Assembly (NCBI RefSeq): GCF_018224955.1
Contig: NZ_JAGTUU010000004.1
Location: forward strand, 434,001-498,000
Length of the DNA: 64,000 bases
Reading direction: 5' to 3'
Source of the DNA: Thetidibacter halocola
Lineage (GTDB): Bacteria > Pseudomonadota > Alphaproteobacteria > Rhodobacterales > Rhodobacteraceae
Made by a program: the position numbers and the translations under genes
Shown: piece by piece, positions 35,446-44,621 of the stretch
Position numbering within the stretch: the stretch's first letter is position 1
How the letters are laid out: every line of letters starts with the position of its first letter
Notes under the pieces: model-generated
Database searches by the model: none
What the model was told of the DNA's origin: nothing
Seen by the model: only the letters and a program-made list of their open reading frames with translations

Positions 35446-37698
35446 CTAGCCCTCCAGCCGGGCCACCTGCACCAGCGCGGTATGGGCGCTGCTGCCCTGC
35501 CCCAGCCGTGACGTGCCCACGTCGCGGGTCAGCACGTTTGGGTTGCCGTCGGGGTCGATATTGCCGCCGGGATCGCCGAACCACGCGCCCGTCGGCAGCG
35601 CGACCACGCCCGCGTGGATATCGGTCGAAACCTGCGCCCGCGCCCGGCAGGCGCCCCGCGCGTTGAACACGCGCAACAGGTCGCCCGTGGCGATGCCGCG
35701 CGGGGCGGCGTCGTCGGGATGGATGACCAGCGTCTCGGGCCGCGCGCCCGGCACATCGGCCAGCGCGCTTTCCAGCTGGCTGTGCAGCTTGTCGCCGGGC
35801 TGCGGCGAGACGAGGTGCAAGGGTGCATCGCCCGTCGCCGCGCCCAGCCATTCCGAGGGCGGCAGCCAGACCGGGTGGCCCGGGCAATCGTCATAGCCGA
35901 AACCCGCGATGGTTTCCGAGAAGATCTCGATCCGGCCCGAGGGGGTGGGCAGCGGTGCGCCCTCCGGGTTCTCGCGGAAGGGCGGGAACAGCGTGCGGTT
36001 GGGGCCGTCCGCCTGGATCGGCAGCTTGATCCAGTTCTTCTCTTTCAGCGTGTCGAGATCGGGCACCTCGATCCCCTGCTCGGCGGCGAAACCGCGATAT
36101 TCCTCGTAAAGCAGCCCCATCCATTCCTCGGCGCTGCGCCCCCCGGTAAAGACCTGCCCTTCGCCCATCCGCTCGGCCAGACCGGCGAAGATGCTGTAAT
36201 CGTCGCGCGCCTCGCCCACGGGCGGGATCAGTTGCGGCATGTGGAACAGGTAGTCGTCCAGCGGCGAGCGGCCGATATCCTCGCGCTCATACGGCGTGGT
36301 CGCCGGAAAGACGATGTCGGCGCGCTTGGCCGTCGCGGTCCACCAGGGTTCGTTGACGATCACCGTCTCGGGCTGCGCCCAGGCCTCGTGAAGGGCGTTC
36401 AGGTCCTGGTGGTGATGATAGGGGTTGCCGCCGGCCCAATAGATCAGCCGGATATCGGGATAGGTGTCGCGCCGCCCGTTGAAGTCATAGGGCCCGCCCG
36501 GATGACGCAGCATGTCGCCGATCCGCGCGACGGGGATCACCTTCTTCACCGGGTTGGCGAATTGCGAGAAGGTCACGCCGCGCAGCCCGATCAGCGCCTT
36601 TCCGACGCCGCCGATCGCGCCATAGCCATAGCCCACGCCGCCCCCCGGCAGGCCGATCTGGCCCAGCATCGCCGCCAGCACCGCCGACATCCAGTAGGGC
36701 TGTTCGCCATGCTCGGCGCGTTGCAGCGACCAGGCAACGGTGATCAGCGTCCGGGTGGAGGCCATGCGGCGCGCCAGCGCGCGGATCGTCTCGGGCTCCA
36801 CCCCGCAGATCGGCGCGGCCCAGTCCGGGCTCTTGGGCTGACCGTCTGTCTCACCCATCAGGTAGGGGCGGAACCGCTCGAACCCGACGGAACAGCGGTC
36901 GAGGAACGCGCGGTCGGTCAGCCCCTCCTCTTCCAGCACATGGGCCAGCGCCAGCATCAGGGTCGTATCCGACCCCGGGCGCACAGGCAGCCATTCGCAG
37001 CCCCCGGGCGCGTCGACTCGCTGGGGGCCGATATTGACGCAGTGCATTCCCTTCGCCACGAAGCGGTCGATCCAGCCGGCGGTCTCGTGCTCGGTCACGC
37101 CGCCCATGCTGACTTGGCTGTTCTTGGGGTTGATGCCGCCGAACATCACCAGCGTCTCGGTGTTGTCGTGGATCACCTGCCAGCCGTCCTGGCACTCATA
37201 CAGCAGCTTGAGGAAATCGACGCCGAAGACATGCGGCATGATCGCCTGTGCGCAGCCCGTGGAATAGCTGCCGAAGCTCGAGACATAGCCGCCCACCGCG
37301 TTCAGGAAGCGGTGCACCTGGCTTTGCGCATGATGAAACCGCCCGGCAGAGCCCCAGCCGTAAGAGCCGCCAAAGATCGCCTCGTTGCCGTGGGTCTTGC
37401 GGATGCGGTCGATCTCGGCGGCGGCGATGTCCAGCGCCTCGTCCCAGGGAAGCTCGACGAAATCCTCTGCGCCGCGGCCCGCGCGTTCGCGCCGGTCCAG
37501 CCAACCGCGGCGGATGGCGGGGCGGGCGACGCGGGTGCGGTGATGCACGGCGGCGGGCAGGATGTCGGGGATGCGACTGGGTGCGGGATCGGGGGCGAAG
37601 GGGCGGGTGGCCACGATGCGGTCGCCCTCCACATCCACCTCGAAGGCACCCCAGTGGCTGGACGTGATCCGTGTCTGGCGGTTTGACCCATCGGCCAT
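35446..37698 (-). CDS. Molybdopterin oxidoreductase, DMSO/biotin-sulfoxide reductase type
   Basis: The protein is 750 residues. The Mo ligand is a serine, Ser146 in GSYSTGCAQAIMPHVFG, and GSYGWGSAGRFHHAQ (about 111-125) matches the Tyr/Trp active-site loop of DMSO reductase. The C-terminal dinucleotide-binding domain is intact (VSPQPGDKLHSQLE). No Tat signal and no 4Fe-4S Cys motif at the N-terminus, so it resembles cytoplasmic BisC rather than periplasmic DorA/TorA. It should reduce an S- or N-oxide; physiological substrate unknown. Confidence 0.9.
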   Translation of the reverse strand: MADGSNRQTRITSSHWGAFEVDVEGDRIVATRPFAPDPAPSRIPDILPAAVHHRTRVARPAIRRGWLDRRERAGRGAEDFVELPWDEALDIAAAEIDRIRKTHGNEAIFGGSYGWGSAGRFHHAQSQVHRFLNAVGGYVSSFGSYSTGCAQAIMPHVFGVDFLKLLYECQDGWQVIHDNTETLVMFGGINPKNSQVSMGGVTEHETAGWIDRFVAKGMHCVNIGPQRVDAPGGCEWLPVRPGSDTTLMLALAHVLEEEGLTDRAFLDRCSVGFERFRPYLMGETDGQPKSPDWAAPICGVEPETIRALARRMASTRTLITVAWSLQRAEHGEQPYWMSAVLAAMLGQIGLPGGGVGYGYGAIGGVGKALIGLRGVTFSQFANPVKKVIPVARIGDMLRHPGGPYDFNGRRDTYPDIRLIYWAGGNPYHHHQDLNALHEAWAQPETVIVNEPWWTATAKRADIVFPATTPYEREDIGRSPLDDYLFHMPQLIPPVGEARDDYSIFAGLAERMGEGQVFTGGRSAEEWMGLLYEEYRGFAAEQGIEVPDLDTLKEKNWIKLPIQADGPNRTLFPPFRENPEGAPLPTPSGRIEIFSETIAGFGYDDCPGHPVWLPPSEWLGAATGDAPLHLVSPQPGDKLHSQLESALADVPGARPETLVIHPDDAAPRGIATGDLLRVFNARGACRARAQVSTDIHAGVVALPTGAWFGDPGGNIDPDGNPNVLTRDVGTSRLGQGSSAHTALVQVARLEG

Positions 37699-37769
37699 GT
37701 CGCTCTCCCTCTCTGTCGCGCGGTTTCAGTCTACGCCTGCCCGACCCCTGCCGGAAGGGGGATCGCGCC

Positions 37770-39164
37770 TCAGTCCAGCGGAACCGGCATCGGCGGGCTT
37801 GCAGCCTCGAACGCCGCGCCGATCCGCAGCGTCATCGCCTCGTCATGCGGCTTGCCGATGACCTGGAGAGAGGTCGGCAGGCCCGCCGGCGACAGGCCCG
37901 AGGGCACCGACAGCGCGCAGAGCCCGAAATAGTTGACCGGCCGGGTGAAATGGCCCGGCGCCAGCGCCTGATCGACCTCGTCCAGGCGCGGCGCGGTCAT
38001 GGTCATGCTCGGCGTCAGGACCGCATCGAACCCCTGCATGAGCGCGACGAACCGCGCCTTGCCCTCGGCCCGTTCAGCCAACAGGGCCAGGTAGTCGCGC
38101 GCCGTAACGCCCCGGCCGCCCAGCATCCGGCCGCGCACGTCCTCGTCCATCGGCAGGTCGGCCCGGTCATAGAGGTGGCCGTGGTTGGCATACCCCTCGA
38201 TCGCGATGATCCGTCCGCAGGAGGCGGTCAGATCGGCGAAGGAATGCGGCGTCTCGAAGGGGACCAGGTCAGCCCCTAGCCCGCGCAGCACCGCCAGCGC
38301 GGCGTCATAGGCGTCCAGCACCTCGGCTGTGCAGACCGCGCGCTCTCGTTCCGTCACGACGCCCAGGCGCAAGCCCCGGACGCCCGCGCGCAAGGCCGCG
38401 AACAGGCCGGTGCCGTCGCGCCGCGCGCGGTCCACGCACCAGCCATCGACCCCGTCCATCGCCAGGAACATCAGCACAGCATCCTCGACCGAGCGGGCCA
38501 GCGGGCCGGGCGTGTCCAGCGTCTGCGACAGCGGCAGGATGCCGTCGGTGGGCAGCCGCCCCTCTGTCACCTTCAGCCCCGCCAGGCCGCAGAAGCCCGC
38601 TGGCAGGCGCACCGAGCCGCCGGTATCGGTGCCCACGCCACAGACCGCCAGCCCCGCCGCCACGCCAGCCCCGGTGCCCGAGGACGATCCGCCGGGGACG
38701 CGATGGGCGCCCAAGTCCCAAGGGTTCCATGGCGTGCCCATGTGCTGGTTCGTGCCCCAGCCGCCCAGCGCGCATTCCACGGTCTTGGTCTTGCCCAGCA
38801 TGATGCCGCCCGCCGCGAACAGGCGGTGTGCCAGCGTGCCGGTTGCGGGCGAGACGCGGTCTACCATCGCCCGCGAACCGCCGGTGGTGACGCGCCCCTC
38901 GACATCGCAGATATCCTTGAGGCCGAAGGGGATGCCATGGAACGGCCCCAACCAGTTGCCCGCCGCGATCATCCGGTCGGCGGCCTCGGCCGCCTGCATC
39001 GCATCCTCGGCATAGACCGCTTGGTAGGCGCCGATCCGCGGGTCAAGCCGCTCGATCCGGTCGAGATGGGCGCGCGTCACGCGGCTGGGCGCGGCCTGGC
39101 CGTCACGAAAGGCATCTGCCAGCGCGGTCAGCGACGGATACGGGGCGTCGGGGTCGAATGTCAT
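37770..39164 (-). CDS. Amidase-signature hydrolase 2
   Basis: The protein is 464 residues. Triad Lys83 (FGLKDICD), Ser160 (PGGSSSGTGAG) and Ser184 (TDTGGSVRLPAG) is complete. It is only distantly like the amidase at 34041 and closer to AtzF/GatA-type relatives. It follows the peptide-type ABC importer genes on the same strand with 24 bases between, so it probably acts on what that importer brings in. Confidence 0.9.
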   Translation of the reverse strand: MTFDPDAPYPSLTALADAFRDGQAAPSRVTRAHLDRIERLDPRIGAYQAVYAEDAMQAAEAADRMIAAGNWLGPFHGIPFGLKDICDVEGRVTTGGSRAMVDRVSPATGTLAHRLFAAGGIMLGKTKTVECALGGWGTNQHMGTPWNPWDLGAHRVPGGSSSGTGAGVAAGLAVCGVGTDTGGSVRLPAGFCGLAGLKVTEGRLPTDGILPLSQTLDTPGPLARSVEDAVLMFLAMDGVDGWCVDRARRDGTGLFAALRAGVRGLRLGVVTERERAVCTAEVLDAYDAALAVLRGLGADLVPFETPHSFADLTASCGRIIAIEGYANHGHLYDRADLPMDEDVRGRMLGGRGVTARDYLALLAERAEGKARFVALMQGFDAVLTPSMTMTAPRLDEVDQALAPGHFTRPVNYFGLCALSVPSGLSPAGLPTSLQVIGKPHDEAMTLRIGAAFEAASPPMPVPLD

Positions 39165-39188
39165 GCCCGGGGTCTTTCCTGTGTGGGA

Positions 39189-40826
39189 TCAGGTCGCGTG
39201 GACGCGCGCCATGTCCTCGGCCGAGAACCAGTCCTTGCCCGGCACGGCGGCCAGCAGTTCCTGCGTGTAGGGCTGTTTCGGGTCCGAGAACATCGTGGCG
39301 GTCGGCCCGATCTCGACCACCTTGCCGCGCTGCATCACCGCGATCCGGTCGCAGACCTGTGCCGCGACGCGCAGATCATGGGTGATGAAGACCATCGACA
39401 GGTTCATCCGGTCCCGGATCTCGTCCAGCAGCCGCAGGATCTGCGCCTGGATCGACACATCGAGCGCCGAGACGGGCTCGTCCGCGACCAGGATCTGCGG
39501 CTCCAGCGCCAACGCGCGGGCGATGCCGATCCGCTGCCGCTGACCGCCCGAGAACTCGTGTGGAAAGCGGTCATAGGCGCGGGCGTCCAGGCCGACGATC
39601 TCCAGCAATTCATTCGTCTTGCGCTTGGCCTCGTCGGCGCTGGCACCATACATCATCGGCCCCTGCGCGATGATCTTGCCGATCCGGGTGCGCGGGTTGA
39701 GCGAGGCGAACGGGTCCTGGAACACCATCTGGATCTTGGACCGGTGCGGTCGCATCGCGGCGCGGCCAAGCGGGCGCAGGTCGGTGTCGCCCAGCAGGAT
39801 TTCGCCTGCCTCGGCATCGTTCAACCGCACGATGCAGCGCGCGACGGTGGACTTGCCAGAGCCGCTTTCGCCGACGATGCCCAGAGTCTCGCCCCGGGCG
39901 AGGTCGAAGGTCACGTCATTGGCCGCATGCACCACGCGGCCCTTGCCACCGAACAGGCCGCCGCCGCTGCGATAGGTCTTTTGCAGGTTCTTCACCCGCA
40001 GCACCGTCGCGCCCGAACGGGGACGCGCCGCGCGCGGCACGAGGTCGGGAACGGCGCCGATCAGCGCCTTGGTATAGGGATGTTCGGGACGGCGCAGCAC
40101 TTGGTCGGTGGTGCCGGTTTCCACCAGCAACCCGTTCTGCATCACCGCCACCCGGTCGGCGATATCGGCCACGACGCCGAAATCATGGGTGATGAACAGC
40201 ACGCCCGTGCCATGCGAGGCCTGCATCTGCTTGATCAGCTTCAGCACCTGCGCCTGCGTTGTCACGTCGAGCGCGGTGGTGGGCTCGTCCGCGATCAGGA
40301 TCTTGGGGTCCAGCGCCAGCGCCATGGCGATCATGGCGCGCTGCCGCTGGCCGCCGGACAGTTCGTGCGGATAGGCCTTCAGCGTCTGTTCGGGGTCGGG
40401 CAACTGCACGTCCGTCAGCAGTTGCAAGGCCCGCGCGCGGCGTTCCCGTCCCGGCATCTTCTCGTGAAAGCGGAACACCTCGTCGATCTGCGTGCCGATG
40501 GTCATGACCGGGTTCAGCGCGGTCATCGGCTCCTGGAAGATCATCGATATCTGCGAGCCGCGGATCGCCCGCAGTCGCTCCTCGCTGACCTTGGCCAGGT
40601 CCTCGCCCAGGAAATTGACGCTGCCCTTGGCGATGCGCACACGCGGTTTCGGCAGCAGCCCCATGACCGCACGGGCGGTCAGCGACTTGCCCGATCCGCT
40701 TTCGCCCACGACGCAAAGGATCTCGTTGGGTTCCAGGTGCAGGTTCAGCGCCTCGACCGCGTAGGGCCGCTGGCTTTCGGGCGGCAGGGCCACGTGCAGG
40801 TCGGTGATGTCCAGAAGCCGGGTCAT
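39189..40826 (-). CDS. ABC importer ATPase with two fused ATP-binding domains (DppD-DppF type)
   Basis: The protein is 545 residues from ATG 40826, which overlaps the permease stop (ATGA). Two complete nucleotide-binding domains: Walker A GESGSGKSLTARAVMG and LSGGQRQRAMIAMAL in the first, GESGSGKSTVARCIV and FSGGQRQRIGIARAL in the second, each with an HPYTK/QPYTQ tail typical of oligopeptide/dipeptide transporters. It drives uptake through the two permeases upstream in the operon. Confidence 0.95.
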   Translation of the reverse strand: MTRLLDITDLHVALPPESQRPYAVEALNLHLEPNEILCVVGESGSGKSLTARAVMGLLPKPRVRIAKGSVNFLGEDLAKVSEERLRAIRGSQISMIFQEPMTALNPVMTIGTQIDEVFRFHEKMPGRERRARALQLLTDVQLPDPEQTLKAYPHELSGGQRQRAMIAMALALDPKILIADEPTTALDVTTQAQVLKLIKQMQASHGTGVLFITHDFGVVADIADRVAVMQNGLLVETGTTDQVLRRPEHPYTKALIGAVPDLVPRAARPRSGATVLRVKNLQKTYRSGGGLFGGKGRVVHAANDVTFDLARGETLGIVGESGSGKSTVARCIVRLNDAEAGEILLGDTDLRPLGRAAMRPHRSKIQMVFQDPFASLNPRTRIGKIIAQGPMMYGASADEAKRKTNELLEIVGLDARAYDRFPHEFSGGQRQRIGIARALALEPQILVADEPVSALDVSIQAQILRLLDEIRDRMNLSMVFITHDLRVAAQVCDRIAVMQRGKVVEIGPTATMFSDPKQPYTQELLAAVPGKDWFSAEDMARVHAT

Positions 40827-41653
40827 GTCCGCTCCCTCAGGCGCGGGTTCAGGGCGTCGTTGATGCCCTCTCCCACGAGGTTGATCGCCAGCACGGTCAG
40901 CAGGATCGCGATGCCGGGAAAGGTGCACACCCACCAGGCCGAACGCAGCAACGTCCGCCCCGCGCCGATCTGGAAGCCCCAGCTCATGATGTTGGGATCG
41001 CCGAGGCCGAGGAAGGCCAAGCCGCTTTCGATCAGGATCGCCGTCGCCACCATAAGCGAGCCGATGACGATCACCGGCGACAGGCAGTTGGGCAGGATTT
41101 CCCCCAGCATGATGCGCACGTCGGACATGCCCAGCGTGTGGCAGGCCTGCACGAATTCGCGGTTGCGCAGCGACAGGAATTCACCCCGCACCAGGCGCGC
41201 CACGGCAGGCCAGGACACGACGGCAATGGCGATGACGATGCTTTCGATCGACGGTTTCATGATCGCGACCAGCAGGATCGCGAAGATGAAGGACGGGATC
41301 GTCTGGAACATCTCGGTCACGCGCATCAGCAGGTTGTCGATCGGCCCGCCGTAATAGCCCGCCAGCGCCCCCATGACGATTCCGATGCCGACGGCGACAA
41401 GCGTCGCCAGCAGCCCGATCAGCAGCGAGGTCTTGGCGCCATGGGCGATGCCCGCCGCCACGTCGCGGCCCAGGCTGTCGCTGCCCAGCAGGAAGCCGTT
41501 CTCTCCCGGCGGCGACATCGGCTTGCCCGCCAGGCTGAACGGGTCGGCCGGAAAGAACAGGCTGGCGGTCGCCGCCATGACGGCGATCAGGACCAGGATG
41601 CCCAGGCCGACCACCGCGCCGCGATTGCGGGCAAAGAGTTTCCAGAAGGTCAT
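40823..41653 (-). CDS. Peptide-type ABC permease 2 (DppC-like)
   Basis: The protein is 276 residues from ATG 41653; the longer frame is a shadow of the other permease. An N-terminal helix (AVVGLGILVLIAVMAATASLF), the periplasmic FLLGSDSLGRDVAAGIAHGAKTSL loop, and about five more helices with the ATPase-coupling loop EFVQACHTLGMSDVRIMLGEILPN. Two bases separate it from the first permease gene. Confidence 0.94.
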   Translation of the reverse strand: MTFWKLFARNRGAVVGLGILVLIAVMAATASLFFPADPFSLAGKPMSPPGENGFLLGSDSLGRDVAAGIAHGAKTSLLIGLLATLVAVGIGIVMGALAGYYGGPIDNLLMRVTEMFQTIPSFIFAILLVAIMKPSIESIVIAIAVVSWPAVARLVRGEFLSLRNREFVQACHTLGMSDVRIMLGEILPNCLSPVIVIGSLMVATAILIESGLAFLGLGDPNIMSWGFQIGAGRTLLRSAWWVCTFPGIAILLTVLAINLVGEGINDALNPRLRERT

Positions 41654-41655
41654 GG

Positions 41656-42642
41656 TCAGTTCACCTCGATCCGCGGGTCGAGTGAGGAATAGATGATGTC
41701 GACCACAAGATTGACCGCGACGACCAGCAGCGCCGACAGCAGGAAGATCCCCAGAAGCAGGTTCAGGTCGCGCGAGAACAGCGCCTCGAAGGCAAGCATG
41801 CCAAGACCCGGCCAGGCAAAGACGGATTCGACGATCACCGAGCCGCCGATCAGCGCGCCCACCTGCACGCCCGCCATTGTGACGACGGGCAACAGGGCGT
41901 TGCGCAGCACGTGCACGAACATGATGCGATTCTCGGTCACGCCCTTGGCGCGGGCCGTGGTGACGTAATCCTGTCCCGCCTGTTCCAACATCGAGGCGCG
42001 CATCAGGCGGGTGTAAAGCGCGAGATAGAACAGCGACAGCGTCACCGTCGGCAGGACCAGGTGATGCGCGATGTCCTTCACGCGGTCCCAACCCTCGTAG
42101 AACATGGCGAAATTCTCCATCCCCGAGGTCGGAAACCATCGGAGATTCAGCGAGAAGACCACGATCAGCATCAGCCCCACCCAGAACAGCGGCGTGGCAT
42201 AGGTGATCAGCGCGAAGATCGAGATCGCGGTGTCGCGCCAGGTGTTCAGGCCCATCGCGGCGACAAGGCCCAGCAGGATGCCGAAACCCACCGCCAGCGT
42301 GATCGTCGCGACCATCAGCAGCAGTGTCGGAACGAGCCGGTCGAGGATCAGCTGGCTGACCGGCATGTCGTGCCGGAAGGAATAGCCGAGGTCGAACATG
42401 ACGACGTTCTTCAGGTAGACGGCCAATTGCACCGGCAGAGGCTTGTCCAGGCCGAACTTGGCCCGCAGCTCGGCCATGTATTCCGGCGTGGCAGAGCCCG
42501 CCTCGCCCGCCAGCACGTCGACGGCGTCACCTTCTGCCAGTTGCAGGAGGAAGAAGTTGAGGACGACGATGGCCAGCACGATCGGAATGGCCTGAAGCAG
42601 CCGCTTCACGACATAGCGCATGCGACGAGCGAAATGAGACAC
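41656..42642 (-). CDS. Peptide-type ABC permease 1 (DppB-like)
   Basis: The protein is 328 residues; GTG 42642, with AAGGG upstream, is preferred to TTG 42660. Six helices, the DppB-type LDKPLPVQLAVYLKNVVMFDLGYSF segment, and the EAA coupling loop DYVTTARAKGVTENRIMFVHVLRNAL. Forms the membrane channel with the second permease. Confidence 0.93.
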   Translation of the reverse strand: MSHFARRMRYVVKRLLQAIPIVLAIVVLNFFLLQLAEGDAVDVLAGEAGSATPEYMAELRAKFGLDKPLPVQLAVYLKNVVMFDLGYSFRHDMPVSQLILDRLVPTLLLMVATITLAVGFGILLGLVAAMGLNTWRDTAISIFALITYATPLFWVGLMLIVVFSLNLRWFPTSGMENFAMFYEGWDRVKDIAHHLVLPTVTLSLFYLALYTRLMRASMLEQAGQDYVTTARAKGVTENRIMFVHVLRNALLPVVTMAGVQVGALIGGSVIVESVFAWPGLGMLAFEALFSRDLNLLLGIFLLSALLVVAVNLVVDIIYSSLDPRIEVN

Positions 42643-42701
42643 GGCGATATTCCCTTGCAATCGGCGCCGGCCACGGGGGCCGGCGCCATGGTCTTGTCAG
42701 G

Positions 42702-44297
42702 TCACTGCTCGACCCAGGCGCGGTCGAACGAGCCATAGGCGCCCATCGCCGAGGTCGCGTGTTCCTTGAGCTTGTCGTTGTAGACGGTCAGGAACTGCAT
42801 CTCGAACAGGTTCGCCACGGGCATGTCCTCGGCCAGGATTTCCTGGACCTGGCCATAGATCTCGGCCCGCTTCGTGGCATCCGCTTCCTGCGCGCCGGCG
42901 GCCAGCAGGGCGTCGAGCTCGGGGTTGGAATAGCGCGACGAGTTGACGAAATGCGTGCCCTGGCGGATCTGGTCGGTACCGTAGTGACGGTGAACGCCCA
43001 GCACCGGGTCGGACAGCTGGTAGAAGTAGTTCACGTTGAAGTCGAAGTCGTAGTCGGCATAGATCCGCTTCAGCCAGGTCGGCACGTCCTCGTAGCGCAG
43101 CTCGATCGCGATGCCGATCTCGGCCAGCGCCTGCTTCATGTATTCGCCCGCGCGGCGCCAGTCCTCGCCATATGGGATCAGGTCCAGCGTGGCGGTGGCA
43201 CGCACGCCGTTGGCGTCCGGCATGATGCCCGCCGCGTCCAGCAGCGCGATGGCGCCCGCGACGTCGGCGTTCTTCGGGTAGTTCGGCATGCCTTCCTTGT
43301 AGAGACCCACGGCGGCAAAGTTGGAGGACAGTGCAGAGGTCGCCGGCTTGCCATAGCCGAACCAGATGTTCTCGATCAGGAACTCGCGGTCGATCGCCAG
43401 CGAGACCGCCTTGCGGACCGCCGGGTTGTCGAAGGGCGGCTTGGTGGTGTTGAACTCGATCAGGGCCATCGGGTTGATCATCGAATAGCCGTCGGTCGTG
43501 ACCGAGAAGCCGTCGGTGTCGCGCAGGCGCACCGCGTCGATGTTCGGGATCGCGCCATAGGCGCCATACATGACCTCGCCATTCTCCATCGCCGCCGTCC
43601 GGGTCGAGGCGTCGGGGATGAAGCGACCGACCAAGCGGTCGAGGTAGGGCATGCCGTCCTGCCAGTAGGCCTCGTTCTTGTCGAGGCGGATGTACTGGCC
43701 TTTCTTCCATTCCACGAACTTGTAGGGGCCGGTGCCGACCGGGCTGGTGGCCAGGTCCGAATTGCGCAGGTCGGTGCCTTCGAGCAGGTGTTTGGGCACC
43801 ATCGGGCTTTCATACGAGGACAGCGCGCGCAGCATGTAGGGCGCCGGATTCGCAAGATTGAACACGGCGGTGTGCTCGTCCGGCGTGTCGATCGAGGTCA
43901 CCTCGCGGAACGAGTTCGGCCCGCGCGGGTGCACCTGCTTGAGCACCTCCATCACGCTGAAGGCCACGTCGGCCGAAGTGAAGGGCGCGCCGTCATGCCA
44001 TGTGACGCCCTGGCGCAGCGTGAAGGTGACGGTCTTGCCGTCGGCGCTGACCTCGTAGCTTTCGGCGAGCGCCGGGACGATCTTGAGATCGTTGTCGTAG
44101 TCGAACAGGCCTTCGTAGATCTTCGGGGCGACCAGGCCGATCGGGCCCGAGGTCGACAGGAAGGAAGCCAGCGAGGGCGGCTCGGGCTGGACGATATAGA
44201 CCAGCGTGCCGCCGGCCTCCTGCGCCTGGGACGGCGCCGGGACCGCCGTCAGGCCGAAAGCGCACAGGGCCGCAGCGGCCCATATCCGAAAGTTCAT
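42702..44297 (-). CDS. Periplasmic solute-binding protein, family 5 (peptide/nickel type)
   Basis: The protein is 531 residues with a signal peptide (AAAALCAFGLTAVPAPSQAQ). Family-5 marks: GLFDYDNDLKIVPALAESYEV, TVTFTLRQGVTWHDGAPFTSADVAFS and VGTGPYKFVEWKKGQ. It captures the ligand for the operon. Two amidases and a molybdoenzyme nearby suggest an amide- or peptide-like ligand rather than nickel, but that is inference. Confidence 0.93.
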   Translation of the reverse strand: MNFRIWAAAALCAFGLTAVPAPSQAQEAGGTLVYIVQPEPPSLASFLSTSGPIGLVAPKIYEGLFDYDNDLKIVPALAESYEVSADGKTVTFTLRQGVTWHDGAPFTSADVAFSVMEVLKQVHPRGPNSFREVTSIDTPDEHTAVFNLANPAPYMLRALSSYESPMVPKHLLEGTDLRNSDLATSPVGTGPYKFVEWKKGQYIRLDKNEAYWQDGMPYLDRLVGRFIPDASTRTAAMENGEVMYGAYGAIPNIDAVRLRDTDGFSVTTDGYSMINPMALIEFNTTKPPFDNPAVRKAVSLAIDREFLIENIWFGYGKPATSALSSNFAAVGLYKEGMPNYPKNADVAGAIALLDAAGIMPDANGVRATATLDLIPYGEDWRRAGEYMKQALAEIGIAIELRYEDVPTWLKRIYADYDFDFNVNYFYQLSDPVLGVHRHYGTDQIRQGTHFVNSSRYSNPELDALLAAGAQEADATKRAEIYGQVQEILAEDMPVANLFEMQFLTVYNDKLKEHATSAMGAYGSFDRAWVEQ

Positions 44298-44417
44298 TGT
44301 TCAGTACCTCCTTGTCGAAACGATCGTTTTTTTTGGATGTCGCGGCTCAACAGTTTTGGGATTTTCAAATCGACGCAACCCGTGAACCGCGAAACAGCCG
44401 GGTTTGCCCCCGGACTT

Positions 44418-44436
44418 TTGTCTACTCGACAGACAA
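44418..44436. promoter_or_regulatory. Inverted-repeat operator upstream of the peptide-type ABC operon
   Basis: TTGTCT (44418-44423) and AGACAA (44431-44436) are perfect inverted arms with seven bases between, resembling FadR/GntR-type sites. They lie in a 324-base divergent gap (44298-44621) between the binding-protein gene and the Old Yellow Enzyme gene; the gap is A+T-rich toward the former and holds no gene. No cognate regulator is adjacent. Confidence 0.45.
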
Positions 44437-44621
44437 GACTTAGCAGAACGCCGACTTTTTTTGCAAAAGTAATTTCCGCGGCGTCAATTTTCAGGGCAGG
44501 CAGGTGGTGCACAAACAGCCGGTCAGTCGGCTGCATCCGGTGGAATCCGCCCTGACCGCGCGGTAGGGTCCGCGCCACGGGCGGCGCCCCGGCCGCCGCG
44601 AGACAGGACAGGAGACCACGA

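Noticed and set aside
38703-41354. Long plus-strand open frame of 883 codons
   Set aside because: It is antisense to the second amidase and the ABC ATPase, both with full motifs; the product is Arg/His/Gln-rich low-information sequence typical of shadows in high-G+C DNA.
44541-44566. GGAAT upstream of the Old Yellow Enzyme gene as a sixth ECF promoter
   Set aside because: No CGTT or CGTA at 16 or 17 bases; only the -35 half matches.
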